Shown: positions 1-8,741 of the stretch, piece by piece
Position numbering within the stretch: the first letter of the stretch is position 1
How the letters are laid out: every line of letters begins with the position of its first letter
From: Roseobacter sp. MED193
GTDB lineage: Bacteria > Pseudomonadota > Alphaproteobacteria > Rhodobacterales > Rhodobacteraceae
Assembly (NCBI RefSeq): GCF_000152965.1
Contig: NZ_CH902583.1
Coordinates: forward strand, 2,611,892 to 2,675,891
DNA: 64,000 bases
Direction of reading: 5' to 3'
The notes under the pieces: generated by a model
What the model was told of the DNA's origin: nothing
The model's input: the letters and a program-made list of their open reading frames with translations, nothing else
Database searches by the model: none
Translations under genes and position numbers: made by a program

Positions 1-55
1 TTGTCGCTGACCCTTTGGGACGATATGTCGGCTCTAACAGTCCGAGAGAGTAGAT

Positions 56-1360
56 ATGCCCGTTTTCCTAGACACGTCTGACGCAGATTTTGAAACCGCC
101 TTTGTTGAGCTGCTCAATGCAAAGCGTGAGGACAGCCCGGATGTCGACGCTGCAGTCGCCGCAATTATTGCTGACGTGCGGACCCGCGGTGACGCTGCGG
201 TACTTGAGCTCACTGCCAAGTTTGATCGGCTGGATCTTACAGCGGATAAGATGGCAATATCTGAAGCCGAAGTGGATGCCGCAATTGCGACGGTTTCGTC
301 GCAAGAACGCGCAGCGCTAGAACTGGCTGCTGAGCGAATCCGCTCCTATCATGCGCGACAATTGCCGGTGGATGCGCAGTGGGAGGATGCCACTGGTGCG
401 ATACTTGGCTGGCGTTGGTCACCGGTGTCTGCGGCAGGGCTCTATGTGCCCGGCGGGCTTGCGTCCTACCCTTCATCTGTTTTGATGAATGCGATTCCGG
501 CTCAGGTGGCCGGGGTTAAACGCCTTGCAATCACTGTCCCGGCGCCAGACGGCGTTCTGAACCCACTGGTTCTGCTTGCAGCCCGGCTGTCGGGCGTTAC
601 AGAAATCTACCGCATCGGCGGCGCCCAGGCGATTGCCGCGCTGGCGTATGGAACCCAGACCATCGCCCCCGTAGATAAGATCACGGGCCCTGGAAATGCA
701 TTTGTCGCCGCCGCCAAGCGACGTGTATTTGGTAAGGTTGGTATCGATATGATCGCGGGTCCCTCCGAAATTCTGGTCATTGCGGATAAGAACAATACAC
801 CAGACTGGATCGCGCTGGACCTGATGAGCCAGGCAGAACACGATGAGAGTGCTCAATCGTTGCTGATTACAGATGATGCAGAATTTGGTCGCGCGGTTGC
901 CGAAGCCGTAGAGGCACGCCTGCAAACCCTAGAACGCAGGGAGATTGCAGGGGCAAGCTGGCGTGATTTTGGAGCCATAATCACAGTGTCCGATCTGGAT
1001 GAAGCGGCTCAGCTTTCAAACCGAATTGCACCGGAGCATCTGGAGCTTTGTGTTACTGATCCGGAAGCGCTAAGCCTCAAAACTGTCCATGCAGGCGCCA
1101 TTTTCCTAGGTCAGTACACTCCGGAGGCGATTGGCGACTATGTTGGGGGGCCTAACCATGTCTTGCCCACCGCTCGATCTGCTCGCTTCTCGTCAGGGCT
1201 GTCGGTAATGGATTTTGTTAAGCGAACCACATTGAGCCAAATGTCCCCTGCTGCTTTGCGCAAAATAGGTCCTGCCGCAGAGGTTCTTGCAAAAAGTGAA
1301 AGACTGGAGGCGCATGGCCTTTCGGTGACTGCGCGGCTCCAGGCGCTGAATGAAGATTAG
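56..1360 (+). CDS. hisD: Histidinol dehydrogenase
   Basis: Catalyses the last two steps of histidine synthesis, oxidising L-histidinol to L-histidine with NAD+ in the cytoplasm. The 434-residue product matches the usual length of about 430. It shows the family blocks around [12 protein letters not shown] and [11 protein letters not shown], and the [10 protein letters not shown] segment that supplies zinc and catalytic residues, followed by a C-terminal GPNHVLPT block. The ATG at 56 follows a purine-rich gagagagt stretch and keeps the expected N-terminus. It is the first gene of a block of housekeeping genes on the same strand. Nothing looks damaged, so the identification is firm. Confidence 0.97.
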   Translation: MPVFLDTSDADFETAFVELLNAKREDSPDVDAAVAAIIADVRTRGDAAVLELTAKFDRLDLTADKMAISEAEVDAAIATVSSQERAALELAAERIRSYHARQLPVDAQWEDATGAILGWRWSPVSAAGLYVPGGLASYPSSVLMNAIPAQVAGVKRLAITVPAPDGVLNPLVLLAARLSGVTEIYRIGGAQAIAALAYGTQTIAPVDKITGPGNAFVAAAKRRVFGKVGIDMIAGPSEILVIADKNNTPDWIALDLMSQAEHDESAQSLLITDDAEFGRAVAEAVEARLQTLERREIAGASWRDFGAIITVSDLDEAAQLSNRIAPEHLELCVTDPEALSLKTVHAGAIFLGQYTPEAIGDYVGGPNHVLPTARSARFSSGLSVMDFVKRTTLSQMSPAALRKIGPAAEVLAKSERLEAHGLSVTARLQALNED

Positions 1361-1410
1361 GGGCGCTGCCCCTCTTGGCCTTTGGCCAATTCACCCTGGG
1401 ATATTTGGGG

Positions 1411-1471
1411 CCAAATGAATGGATGTTACCTCTCGGTGCTGCGCGGGCGCAGTCCGAGAGGCTTCATTTGG
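1411..1471. repeat. Long imperfect inverted repeat (REP-like intergenic element)
   Basis: Nested arms are visible: ccaaatgaa (1411-1419) with ttcatttgg (1463-1471), and cctctcgg (1429-1436) with ccgagagg (1454-1461), the inner loop being closed further by ctgcg/cgcag. It lies 50 bp after the hisD stop, just after a GC-rich palindromic stretch and a gggatatttggg motif. A related pattern follows infA at 4929. Both resemble intergenic repeats I recall from Rhodobacteraceae genomes. It could also act as the hisD transcription terminator. Confidence 0.55.
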
Positions 1472-1643
1472 TCGAAAAATATCCTCGCCGAAGGCATGGA
1501 CTCTCTTTTTGCGTTCAGCTTTCGTAAGGTTCACCGCAGCTTTTTGCTGTACGGGTGTTAATCCCTTGACTGTCTATTTGCCCCTGCCTCCGCGATACAT
1601 TAGAGAGATGAGAGAACCGCTTTTTCGACAGAGGTCAAAGCCT

Positions 1644-2123
1644 ATGAGCCGCATTAGCCAAATTGAGTTGGACGACCGCAATCTGCCACCGCCCACTGCG
1701 GAAATCGAGCAGGAGCGTAAGGTGGCGATTTTTGATCTGATCGAAGAAAACAGCTTTTCGTTACCAGAGCGGGATGACCGTCCCGTTGTTGATGGTCCCT
1801 ATCATTTGGGCCTAGCCATTCGTGAAAAACGTTTGGTGTTTGATCTGGAGACAGAGACCGGACAGAAAGCAGCGGAGTTTCATCTGTCGTTGTCACCCTT
1901 CCGACAAGTCGTGAAAGACTATTATCAGATCTGCGAGAGCTATTTCTCGGCCGTTAAAACCCTGCCACCTAGCCAAATTGAGACCATCGATATGGCGCGG
2001 CGCGGTATTCACAATGAAGGCAGTCGCGTGTTGCAAGAGCGTCTGGAGGGAAAGGCGGAGGTGGATACTGACACGGCGCGCCGTCTGTTTACGCTCATTT
2101 GTGTGCTGCATTTTGGGGGCTGA
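1644..2123 (+). CDS. UPF0262 family protein
   Basis: A 159-residue protein of the alphaproteobacterial UPF0262 family; its function is unknown. It begins MSRISQIELDD, contains a highly charged middle and ends in LFTLICVLHFGG. The open frame extends upstream to 1419, but the segment before 1644 covers the intergenic repeat and has no family-like sequence. The ATG at 1644 gives the family's normal length and is preceded by gaggtcaaag as a ribosome-binding site. Only 3 bp separate it from the phosphatase gene, so the two are probably co-transcribed. This neighbourhood with hisD is typical of Rhodobacterales. Confidence 0.88.
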   Translation: MSRISQIELDDRNLPPPTAEIEQERKVAIFDLIEENSFSLPERDDRPVVDGPYHLGLAIREKRLVFDLETETGQKAAEFHLSLSPFRQVVKDYYQICESYFSAVKTLPPSQIETIDMARRGIHNEGSRVLQERLEGKAEVDTDTARRLFTLICVLHFGG

Positions 2124-2126
2124 TGC

Positions 2127-2585
2127 GTGAGCGAGTTGCCGCAGTCTGTTTTGTTCTGCTGTGACCACAATGCGGTCCGCTCGCCCATGGCTGAGGGGAT
2201 CATGAAGAAATTCTATGGTACCGGCACTTATGTTCAATCTGTGGGTGTCAAGAATGACTTGGAAATCGACGGGTTTTGCATTGCGGTCTGCCAAGAAGTC
2301 GATGTCGAACTGTCACGCCATCGGTCGCGGTCCTTCGACGAAATGGAACAATGGGGGGATGATCTTTCTTCCTTTGACCTCGTCATTGCCTTGTCCCCTG
2401 CCAGCCAGAGGCGGGCGCTGGAACTAACGCGGGTCTTTCATCTGGACGTTGAATATTGGCCGATCATGGATCCAACCGGACTTGGCGAGACGCGCGAAGC
2501 TAAACTGGACAGCTATCGGCAGACCCGCGATCAGATTATCCAGCAGCTTACTGCCCGCTGGGGAGAAGCCACGGAGATTACATGA
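2127..2585 (+). CDS. Low-molecular-weight protein tyrosine phosphatase family
   Basis: A 152-residue cytosolic phosphatase or arsenate-reductase-like protein. The phosphate-binding loop CX5R is present as C12-D-H-N-A-V-R18, followed by SPMAEG. The late MDPTG segment supplies the aspartate expected as general acid. The start is GTG at 2127, 3 bp after the UPF0262 stop; a small N-terminal extension before the catalytic loop is normal. The stop overlaps the next ATG as ATGA, which suggests translational coupling. The physiological substrate cannot be told from sequence, and an ArsC-type role is possible but not supported by any ars neighbours. Confidence 0.85.
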   Translation: MSELPQSVLFCCDHNAVRSPMAEGIMKKFYGTGTYVQSVGVKNDLEIDGFCIAVCQEVDVELSRHRSRSFDEMEQWGDDLSSFDLVIALSPASQRRALELTRVFHLDVEYWPIMDPTGLGETREAKLDSYRQTRDQIIQQLTARWGEATEIT

Positions 2586-2986
2586 CCAAGACCCTTGCCC
2601 GCTATTTTGAAGCTTTCAATGCTGGCGATACCGCAGCCATGCTGGACTGTCTGTGTGAGGATGTCGCGCATCACGTCAATGAGGGTGAGATTCGCCTTGG
2701 TAAGGATCGGTTCGCGGAGTTCTGCGCTCATATGAGTCGCTGCTACAAAGAGGAACTTACGGATATTGTTCTGTTTGGCAGTGAAGATGGGTCGCGTGCG
2801 GCGGCGGAGTTCATCGTCAACGGAACCTACCTGGAAACCGATGACGGGCTACCAGAGGCCAAAGGGCAGAGATATCGTCTGCCTGGTGGATCATTTTGTG
2901 AGCTGCGGGACGGCAAGATCAAGCGGGTGACCACCTATTACAATCTGGCCGACTGGATGGCGCAGGTTTCTGAAAAATCGAGCTGA
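2582..2986 (+). CDS. NTF2/SnoaL-like protein
   Basis: A 134-residue protein with the look of the NTF2-like or SnoaL fold. It opens with YFEAFNAGDTAAMLDCL, has a central histidine pair in VAHHVNEGE, and ends in IKRVTTYYNLADW, a typical final strand and helix. Members of this fold are small cone-shaped enzymes or ligand-binding proteins, so no reaction can be assigned. It overlaps the preceding phosphatase gene by 4 bp and is followed 13 bp later by an acetyltransferase gene. Some relatives in public genomes are misnamed as isopropylmalate or homocitrate synthase; nothing here supports that. Confidence 0.75.
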   Translation: MTKTLARYFEAFNAGDTAAMLDCLCEDVAHHVNEGEIRLGKDRFAEFCAHMSRCYKEELTDIVLFGSEDGSRAAAEFIVNGTYLETDDGLPEAKGQRYRLPGGSFCELRDGKIKRVTTYYNLADWMAQVSEKSS

Positions 2987-2999
2987 GCCTGAGGGCGCT

Positions 3000-3602
3000 G
3001 TGCATACTGTTCGTCTTGAAATTTTGACAGGGCCCTCACTGGAGGCTGCATTACCAGCCCTCGCGGGACTTCGAATTAAAGTGTTCCGCGAATGGCCTTA
3101 CCTCTATGATGGCGATCTAGCCTATGAGGAGGCCTATCTACAGAGGTACCGAAATAGCAAGGATGCAATTGTGGTCGGGGCCTTTGATGGTGACAGGCTG
3201 GTCGGGGCTTCCACAGGAACCCCACTGGTTGACCATGCCGAGGACTTTGCTGTGGCTTTTGCGGGCAGTGAAATCGATCTGAACACTGTCTTCTACTGCG
3301 CCGAATCAGTTCTGTTGCCGGCCTATCGAGGGTTGGGTCTGGGGCATAGCTTTTTTGATGCTCGTGAATCTCATGCCCGTGACCGCGGGTTTTTGCTTTC
3401 GGCTTTCTGTGGCGTGTTGCGCCCACAAGACCACCCCATGAAAGATAAAGATTATGCGCCTTTGGATCCATTTTGGCGCAAGCGGGGCTATGCGCCACTG
3501 CAGGGAGTTGTTGCACAGTTTTCCTGGAAAGATATCGGTTCTTCCTGTGCAACAGATAAGCCGTTGCAATTTTGGGCGCAGGATCTGTCTCCGTCCCCTT
3601 AA
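3000..3602 (+). CDS. GNAT family N-acetyltransferase
   Basis: A 200-residue protein of the GNAT type, expected to move an acetyl group from acetyl-CoA to an amine. The central VGASTGTPL strand and the YRGLGLGHSFFDARESHA segment correspond to motifs B and A, the latter being the pantetheine-binding loop (R/Q-x-x-G-x-G/A). The acceptor is unknown. The start is GTG at 3000, chosen because no ATG precedes the conserved part. It lies 13 bp after the NTF2-like gene and 88 bp before a nitrilase-type hydrolase. Acetyltransferase and nitrilase genes are often paired in this family, but the pathway they serve is not known to me. Confidence 0.82.
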   Translation: MHTVRLEILTGPSLEAALPALAGLRIKVFREWPYLYDGDLAYEEAYLQRYRNSKDAIVVGAFDGDRLVGASTGTPLVDHAEDFAVAFAGSEIDLNTVFYCAESVLLPAYRGLGLGHSFFDARESHARDRGFLLSAFCGVLRPQDHPMKDKDYAPLDPFWRKRGYAPLQGVVAQFSWKDIGSSCATDKPLQFWAQDLSPSP

Positions 3603-3690
3603 GGCGGGAAGATATCATTAGGAAGAGTTGCCATTCTTTCTGTGGTCTGGCCTGTTGTGGCAAAGCCAAGTTGACTGAGGATTTACCCAC

Positions 3691-4569
3691 ATGAAAATTG
3701 CAACTGCTGCCTACCCGCTTGATTGGCTCGATAGCTGGGCGCAGTATGAAGACAAACTGGCGGCCTGGGTGGCTGATGCAGCGGAGCAGGGGGCTGATCT
3801 GTTGGTATTCCCTGAATATGGCGCCATGGAGCTGTCCACTTTGGACGGGGCAGATGTGGCGGCGGATTTGCAGGCCTCTATCAATGCCGTATCGGGGCGC
3901 ATGGAAGAGGCCGCAGCGCTGCATCAAAAACTCGCAGCTGAATTTAACGTATATATTCTAGGGTCTTCCGCGCCGGTGCAGGCTGAATTTGACCTGCCTG
4001 TAAACCGGGCGGAGTTTTACAGTCCATGTGGTGCGCGAGATCATCAGGACAAGCAGATTATGACTCTGTTTGAGCGGGCCCCCTGGGCGATCGGCTCTGG
4101 TGGGCCGTTAAAGCTATTTGATACGGCGCTGGGCAAGATTGGCGTGCTCATTTGTTATGACAGCGAGTTCCCTTTGTTGGGCCGGGCGTTGAACGAGGCG
4201 GATATCCTCTTGGTTCCCTCCTGTACTGAGGCGCTTGCGGGCTATTGGCGGGTCCGCATAGGGGCAATGTCGCGGGCGCTTGAGGGGCAATGCGTGACGG
4301 CGCAGTCCTCAATAGTGGGGACTGCGCCCTGGTCCACTTCGGTGGAAGTCAATGTCGGCACGGGAGGTGTTTTTGGTCCACCAGATAAGGGCTTCCCTGC
4401 AACTGGGGTTTTGGCTGAGGGGCAGATCGGTCAGCCTGGCTGGACATTGGCAGAGGTCGATCTGAAAACCATAGCAGAGGTGCGGACAACTGGTGTGGTG
4501 CGCAATCGCAGCCATTGGCCAGAACAGGATCAGAGGATAAAAACCTCTAGAATCCTCATGAAGCAGTGA
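3691..4569 (+). CDS. Carbon-nitrogen hydrolase (nitrilase superfamily)
   Basis: A 292-residue cytosolic amidase-type enzyme. The full catalytic triad of the superfamily is visible: Glu42 in FPEYGAME, Lys121 in DKQIM and Cys155 in LICYDSEFP. These hydrolyse amide or nitrile bonds through a cysteine thioester. The amide substrate cannot be deduced; omega-amidase-like or N-carbamoyl activity are both possible. ATG at 3691 is 31 nt upstream of the first conserved strand. The gene stands alone after the GNAT gene and is followed by infA on the same strand. Confidence 0.88.
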   Translation: MKIATAAYPLDWLDSWAQYEDKLAAWVADAAEQGADLLVFPEYGAMELSTLDGADVAADLQASINAVSGRMEEAAALHQKLAAEFNVYILGSSAPVQAEFDLPVNRAEFYSPCGARDHQDKQIMTLFERAPWAIGSGGPLKLFDTALGKIGVLICYDSEFPLLGRALNEADILLVPSCTEALAGYWRVRIGAMSRALEGQCVTAQSSIVGTAPWSTSVEVNVGTGGVFGPPDKGFPATGVLAEGQIGQPGWTLAEVDLKTIAEVRTTGVVRNRSHWPEQDQRIKTSRILMKQ

Positions 4570-4653
4570 TTGCGCCCTTGAAATATTGGGCAAATAGGCT
4601 CATTTAGTGCCAGTTCCCGCAGCTAGGCGGGGTAATGTGAAGATGGAGACAAC

Positions 4654-4872
4654 ATGGCCAAGGAAGATACGCTCGAATTTCCCGGTGTCGTGAAGGAACT
4701 CCTGCCTAATGCGACGTTTCGGGTCGAGCTGGAAAACGGCCATGAGATCATCGCACATACGGCAGGAAAGATGCGCAAGAACCGCATCCGTGTTCTGGCT
4801 GGCGACCGGGTACAGGTGGAAATGACCCCCTATGACCTGACGAAAGGTCGGATCAACTACCGCTTTAAGTAA
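4654..4872 (+). CDS. infA: Translation initiation factor IF-1
   Basis: IF-1 binds the ribosomal A site on the 30S subunit and helps IF-2 and IF-3 select the initiator tRNA. The 72-residue product is exactly the standard length. It has the OB-fold S1-like sequence [15 protein letters not shown] and the ending GRINYRFK typical of the family. ATG at 4654 is preceded by gatggaga. A strong terminator follows 20 bp after the stop, so the transcription unit ends here, and maf begins a new one. Confidence 0.97.
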   Translation: MAKEDTLEFPGVVKELLPNATFRVELENGHEIIAHTAGKMRKNRIRVLAGDRVQVEMTPYDLTKGRINYRFK

Positions 4873-4892
4873 GCTGTTGATTCGCTCGTTGC

Positions 4893-4924
4893 ACAAAAGC
4901 CCGGCCTCTGTGCCGGGCTTTTGT
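4893..4924 (+). terminator. Rho-independent terminator after infA
   Basis: A perfect 13-bp stem, acaaaagcccggc (4893-4905) pairing with gccgggcttttgt (4912-4924), encloses a 6-nt loop. The descending arm runs into a t-rich tail. It sits 20 bp downstream of the infA stop codon. Confidence 0.92.
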
Positions 4925-4928
4925 GTGT

Positions 4929-4977
4929 GGCCCTGCGGGCCACTGCCTCCGGCGGGAATATTTATGGAAAGATGATG
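4929..4977. repeat. REP-like intergenic element after infA
   Basis: Begins with the palindrome ggccctgcgggcc (4929-4941), then a ctccggcgggaatattt core and a ggaaagatga tail. The order of parts (GC palindrome, gggatattt-like box, gatga/aatga ending) parallels the element after hisD at about 1364-1419. I take both as copies of a dispersed Roseobacter-type extragenic repeat; this is from memory of the group, not from a search. Confidence 0.5.
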
Positions 4978-5047
4978 CGGTCGGCTGCTCTTTCCTGCAG
5001 GAACTTTCCGCTTTATGACGGGGTGAATTGGAAAAGGGGCCAGGCTG

Positions 5048-5629
5048 ATGGCATTTATTCTTGGATCAGGCAGCCCGCGACGGCTGGAGCTTTTGGCGCA
5101 GTTGGGCATCAAGCCTGACCATGTGCGCCCGCCTGACATTGATGAGACGCCCTTGGCTGGGGAGCTGCCGCGAAACTATTGTACCCGGGTCACCCGTGAA
5201 AAAGTAGCGGCGGTGACTTCTGACGCTCGTGATGTGGTTCTCTGTGCGGATACTACCGTGGCGCTGGGGCGGCGCATTTTGGGAAAACCTGAGAATGCCG
5301 GCCAGGCCGCTGAATTTTTACTGGCCCTCGCCGGGCGTCGCCATCAAGTCATTACAGCTGTTGCCGTTCGTTGTGGCGAGCGGCTCTGGCAGAGATCCGT
5401 AGTGAGCCAGGTTAAAATGAAGCGGCTGTCTGACAGCGAGCTGAACGCCTATCTTGCCAGCAATGATTGGCAAGGCAAGGCCGGTGGATATGGTATTCAG
5501 GGTGCGGCAGGTGCCTTTATTCCCTGGATAAGTGGATCTTTTACTGGAATCGTTGGCCTGCCCTTGGCTGAGACTGCAAATATGCTGCAAGCCGCTGGCT
5601 GTCAGCTCTATAAGGAGGCTGCCGCATGA
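5048..5629 (+). CDS. maf: Maf family nucleoside triphosphate pyrophosphatase
   Basis: A 193-residue cytosolic house-cleaning pyrophosphatase that removes non-canonical or excess nucleotides. The N-terminal signature [12 protein letters not shown], the CADTTVALG block and the [16 protein letters not shown] block are all intact. Length matches the family's usual 190-200 residues. ATG at 5048 lies close behind the infA terminator and starts the maf, RNase, yacG operon. The stop overlaps the next ATG by 4 bp, the arrangement often seen for these three genes in alphaproteobacteria. Confidence 0.93.
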   Translation: MAFILGSGSPRRLELLAQLGIKPDHVRPPDIDETPLAGELPRNYCTRVTREKVAAVTSDARDVVLCADTTVALGRRILGKPENAGQAAEFLLALAGRRHQVITAVAVRCGERLWQRSVVSQVKMKRLSDSELNAYLASNDWQGKAGGYGIQGAAGAFIPWISGSFTGIVGLPLAETANMLQAAGCQLYKEAAA

Positions 5630-6648
5630 AGGGGCGCTCAATTATTCTGGACCACATCCAAGGCCGTGAAGCCGCAGCTCTCATGGTAGACGGTAGGCTT
5701 GATGATTTCCTTATCGACGGTGATGCACCACTACCTGGAACCATTTATCGCGCCCGCGCAGATCGCCCCGTTAAGGGGCAGGGCGGGATGTTTCTTTCGA
5801 CTCCTGATGGACCGGCATTTTTGCGTCAGGTTAAAGGCTTGGCGCCCGGGCAGATGTTACTGGTGCAGGTCACCGGCTATGCCGAGCCAGGCAAGGCAAT
5901 ACCTGTGACGCAGAAATTGCTGTTCAAAAGCCGGTATGCCATTGCGACTCCTGGGGCGCCAGGCGTCAATATTTCCCGCTCAATTCGTGACGATGATGAG
6001 CGCGACAGGCTGTTGGAGATTGCGCATGGTGCGCTGGAGGGCGCGAGTTATGGTATGATTCTGCGCTCAGCCTGTGCCGGGGCCGATGGGGATGAGGTCG
6101 CAGAAGATATCGAGGCCATGGCAGATCTGGCTGCGCAAGTGCTTGCGGATGCTGAGGGGGACATGGACGTGTTGACCGAAGGGGATGGCCCTCATCTGCG
6201 GGCTTGGCGAGAGTGGTCGGATCCTGCAGAGGTCTTTCGGGATGCTGGCGATTTTGAACATCACGGTGTGCTTGATGCGCTGGATAGCGCACTCACTATT
6301 CGCGAACCTCTTACTGGTGGGGCGCATCTGTTTATAGAAGCTACGCGCGCCCTGGTGGCTGTGGATGTAAACACCGGCAGCGACACCTCTTTTGCGGCCG
6401 GAACCAAGGCGAATATCGCCTGTGCGAAACTTCTGCCGCGCGCTCTACGCCTGCGCGGCCTTGCTGGGCAGATCGTGATCGATGTCGCCCCAATGCCTAA
6501 GAAAGATCGCAGTACCTTTGAAAGCACCCTGCGCGCTGCGCTCCGCGCCGATAGCGAAGAGACAACTATGCTGGGGTGGACCAATCTGGGGAATTTTGAG
6601 TTGCAGCGCAAACGGTCTCGTGTGGTGTTGGCGGAGCTTCTGAAATGA
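5626..6648 (+). CDS. Ribonuclease E/G family protein, short form
   Basis: A 340-residue relative of RNase E/G. The catalytic DNase I-like part is present, with the metal-binding aspartates in VAVDVNTGS and [10 protein letters not shown]. An S1-like part precedes it. E. coli RNase G has 489 residues; here the zinc-link CPxCxG and the small C-terminal domain are missing, which is normal for the short alphaproteobacterial proteins encoded next to maf. It probably processes RNA, but whether it forms the usual tetramer is doubtful. It overlaps maf and yacG by 4 bp at each end, so the three should be co-translated. Confidence 0.88.
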   Translation: MKGRSIILDHIQGREAAALMVDGRLDDFLIDGDAPLPGTIYRARADRPVKGQGGMFLSTPDGPAFLRQVKGLAPGQMLLVQVTGYAEPGKAIPVTQKLLFKSRYAIATPGAPGVNISRSIRDDDERDRLLEIAHGALEGASYGMILRSACAGADGDEVAEDIEAMADLAAQVLADAEGDMDVLTEGDGPHLRAWREWSDPAEVFRDAGDFEHHGVLDALDSALTIREPLTGGAHLFIEATRALVAVDVNTGSDTSFAAGTKANIACAKLLPRALRLRGLAGQIVIDVAPMPKKDRSTFESTLRAALRADSEETTMLGWTNLGNFELQRKRSRVVLAELLK

Positions 6649-6848
6649 TTTGCCCGATCTGTGGAACGGAAACCGAAAAATCGCATCGTCCCTTTTGCTC
6701 AAAACGTTGCGCAGATTTAGATCTGGCCAAATGGTTGAATGGCAGCTACGCGCTTCCCAGTGACAACCCGGAAGATGTTGAAAACGCATTGAAAGAGCTA
6801 GGCGAAGTCGGGGTGTCACCTGCCAGTAGCTCTCCAACTCAGCATTAA
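6645..6848 (+). CDS. yacG: DNA gyrase inhibitor YacG, zinc-binding
   Basis: A 67-residue zinc protein. Two cysteine pairs, CPIC at 3-6 and CSKRC near 23-27, make the zinc site, and DLAKWLNG follows as in the family. In E. coli YacG binds the gyrase B subunit and blocks DNA binding. The gene overlaps the RNase gene by 4 bp (ATGA) and ends the operon. The downstream gap of 82 bp leads to tRNA-Phe. Confidence 0.92.
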   Translation: MICPICGTETEKSHRPFCSKRCADLDLAKWLNGSYALPSDNPEDVENALKELGEVGVSPASSSPTQH

Positions 6849-6930
6849 TAGTTTTCTTTAAAAAACCCTCTGGACACCACCGCATGGACGTCATAGAAGG
6901 CCCACACCCAAGGTGAACAGCCTTTCCCGT

Positions 6931-7005
6931 GCCCGGGTAGCTCAGGGGTAGAGCAGTGGATTGAAAATCCTCGTGTCGGTGGTTCGATTCCGCCCCCGGG
7001 CACCA
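6931..7005 (+). tRNA. tRNA-Phe (GAA)
   Basis: The acceptor arms gcccggg (6931-6937) and cccgggc (6995-7001) pair fully. The D-arm tagctcaggggtagagc, the anticodon stem-loop ggattgaaaatcc with anticodon GAA, and the T-arm ggttcgattcc are all present. CCA is encoded at 7003-7005. The gene's 3' part is duplicated at 18959-19005, which shows it is the integration site of the element that follows. The tRNA remains complete because the inserted element carries the same 47 bp. Confidence 0.97.
6959..7005 (+). repeat. attL: tRNA-Phe-proximal attachment repeat
   Basis: This 47-bp stretch, from the anticodon arm through the encoded CCA, is identical to 18959-19005. Identity stops on both sides: g against t before it, c against t after it. 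Such a repeat of a tRNA 3' end is the usual mark of tyrosine-integrase insertion. Confidence 0.95.
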
Positions 7006-7104
7006 CTAAATCACTGAAATAGTTGATTTATTTGGTCCGTTGAGATCGTCAGATTTCACCCGTAAAAGTTACACACAGTTATACACTCCTCTGACGGGCT
7101 CGAT

Positions 7105-8292
7105 TTGTCCCAAGATTCCAAAAACCGAATACTCAAGATCAAGCATCTCCGGAAAGGGCTGGCCATCGTGCTGACAGCCCGAAGCCCGTACTGGCTTATT
7201 CGCTTCAGAGACCCCCTTGCAGGGAAATACGTCCACCGGTCTTCCAAGGAGACATCGCGTCTCGAAGCGATTGAAGTGGCCTATGAGTTTGCCGACTCAT
7301 ACCGCAGCAAGGCCAACAGCGACCATGCTCAGAAGAAAGCCACCAGCTTCGAGCACTATGCCAAGAAGCTGATGGGCATTCAGAAGGGCAAGTCCAAGTG
7401 GTCGGACGGCGACAACAAGCTGCTGAACCGCTCCAAGGACGGGCTGATCTGCTATTTCGGTAAGTATGACGTCACGAAAATCACCACCGGCAAGGTTCGG
7501 GATTACCTGATTCATCTGGACGAGAACCGGCCAAAGCGGCTGGCAGAATCGACCAAGGCCAAACACACAATCATCATCCGCAAAGTTCTGACTCTGGCGG
7601 TGGAAGACGGCATTCTGAACGTGCTGCCGGTGATGCCCAAGCAGAAGACCGTGGACACGCCACGACACACCTTCACGGACGACGAATACAAACGGTTCAT
7701 GAAGGCTGCCGGTGAGTGTGCCAAGCGTGGGGATATGGTCCGTGGCGTCCAGATCACCGGCCACCATGCCAAGATGTTCCGGTTTGTCGTTCACACCTTC
7801 CTTCGGCCTACTGAGGGCGAGCTGTTCGGGCTGAAGCACAAGGACATTCAGATCAAAGGCGACCCGCCGCACTTGGAAATGAACGTCCGAGGCGGCAAGA
7901 CCGGTGGCCGCACTAGCGTGACAATGCCTTTGGCCGTTCCGCTCTATCAGGGAACCCTGAACCCGTTCGACGAGAACGGACCTGACCGGAACGGCTATGT
8001 GTGGATGCCGGAATATTCCAACCGCAGGACAGCCATCAATACGGCCCGGCGTCTGTTCAACCATATCCTTGAAAAGGCCGAGCTGCTGGATGAAGACAGG
8101 AAGCTGTCTCCGTACTCCCTCCGGCATTTTGCCATCCAGGCACGTCTCAGGGGGTCTCAGGGGAAGGTGAACCTTTACACCCTGGCCAAAAATGCTGGCA
8201 CGTCGGTGGATCAGCTGGAGCGCTTCTATCTGAAAAACATGGCCCCGACGAAAGAGCTGATCGAAAACCTACAGACACGTGGGGATGACTAG
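7105..8292 (+). CDS. int: Tyrosine recombinase / integrase of the element
   Basis: A 395-residue site-specific recombinase expected to insert and excise the element at tRNA-Phe. An N-terminal arm-binding-like part is followed by a core-binding helix bundle and the catalytic domain. Catalytic residues can be placed as Arg in FLRPTEGELFGLKH, Lys in RGGKTGGRTS, the SLRHF box, and the tyrosine in LERFYLKNM near the C-terminus. It lies 99 bp from attL, transcribed inward, as usual. The start is a TTG at 7105 with a weak ribosome-binding site; a later start is possible but would cut the N-terminal domain. Confidence 0.92.
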   Translation: MSQDSKNRILKIKHLRKGLAIVLTARSPYWLIRFRDPLAGKYVHRSSKETSRLEAIEVAYEFADSYRSKANSDHAQKKATSFEHYAKKLMGIQKGKSKWSDGDNKLLNRSKDGLICYFGKYDVTKITTGKVRDYLIHLDENRPKRLAESTKAKHTIIIRKVLTLAVEDGILNVLPVMPKQKTVDTPRHTFTDDEYKRFMKAAGECAKRGDMVRGVQITGHHAKMFRFVVHTFLRPTEGELFGLKHKDIQIKGDPPHLEMNVRGGKTGGRTSVTMPLAVPLYQGTLNPFDENGPDRNGYVWMPEYSNRRTAINTARRLFNHILEKAELLDEDRKLSPYSLRHFAIQARLRGSQGKVNLYTLAKNAGTSVDQLERFYLKNMAPTKELIENLQTRGDD

Positions 8293-8375
8293 CCCCGCAG
8301 GCCGTTGACTGGAACAGTGGCGTTGTCTGCGATTGGGATAAGGAGGACGCCGTTGGGGTAGCAAAGGAGACCCCA

Positions 8376-8741
8376 ATGGCACTTGAGAAACAGTTCAAAC
8401 TTGAAGCCGCCGAGAAGCCGAAGGCAAGCCAGCCGTCGAGCCAGCGCCGTCAGAAATTCATCGCCGCCATCGACAAGCAGCTGGCGGGTATGCCGGATGG
8501 TGATGCCAGCACGATCAAAAGCACTTGGGTGTGGAAATCGGATCAGGGCGATTGGTTCATCTCGCCCCGCTACGGGAAGGCTCCCCTTGAGCTGGCCCCT
8601 GGCCTGAACGCCATCAAATGCACCGATGCCAAGGAGGTGGCCGAGAACCTTCAGAAGCTGAAGGCACTGGCAAGCGAAGGCAAGCTGGATGATGTGCTGG
8701 AAGGGGCCGCGTCGGCCATCCGCAGCCGCTTCGGCAAATGA
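8376..8741 (+). CDS. DUF6641-like protein
   Basis: A 121-residue basic protein with no assigned function. The C-terminal half, with VWKSDQGDWFISPRYGK, then LELAPGLNAIKC, then EGKLDDVLEGAASAIRSRFG, closely follows the pattern I recall for DUF6641, a family found in prophages and integrative elements. The N-terminus is lysine/alanine-rich. It lies 83 bp after the integrase on the same strand and may share its transcript. A role in DNA binding is only a guess from the charge. Confidence 0.65.
   Translation: MALEKQFKLEAAEKPKASQPSSQRRQKFIAAIDKQLAGMPDGDASTIKSTWVWKSDQGDWFISPRYGKAPLELAPGLNAIKCTDAKEVAENLQKLKALASEGKLDDVLEGAASAIRSRFGK

Noticed and set aside
473-925. 150-residue minus-strand frame over hisD
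   Set aside because: Reverse shadow of hisD, with no family resemblance.
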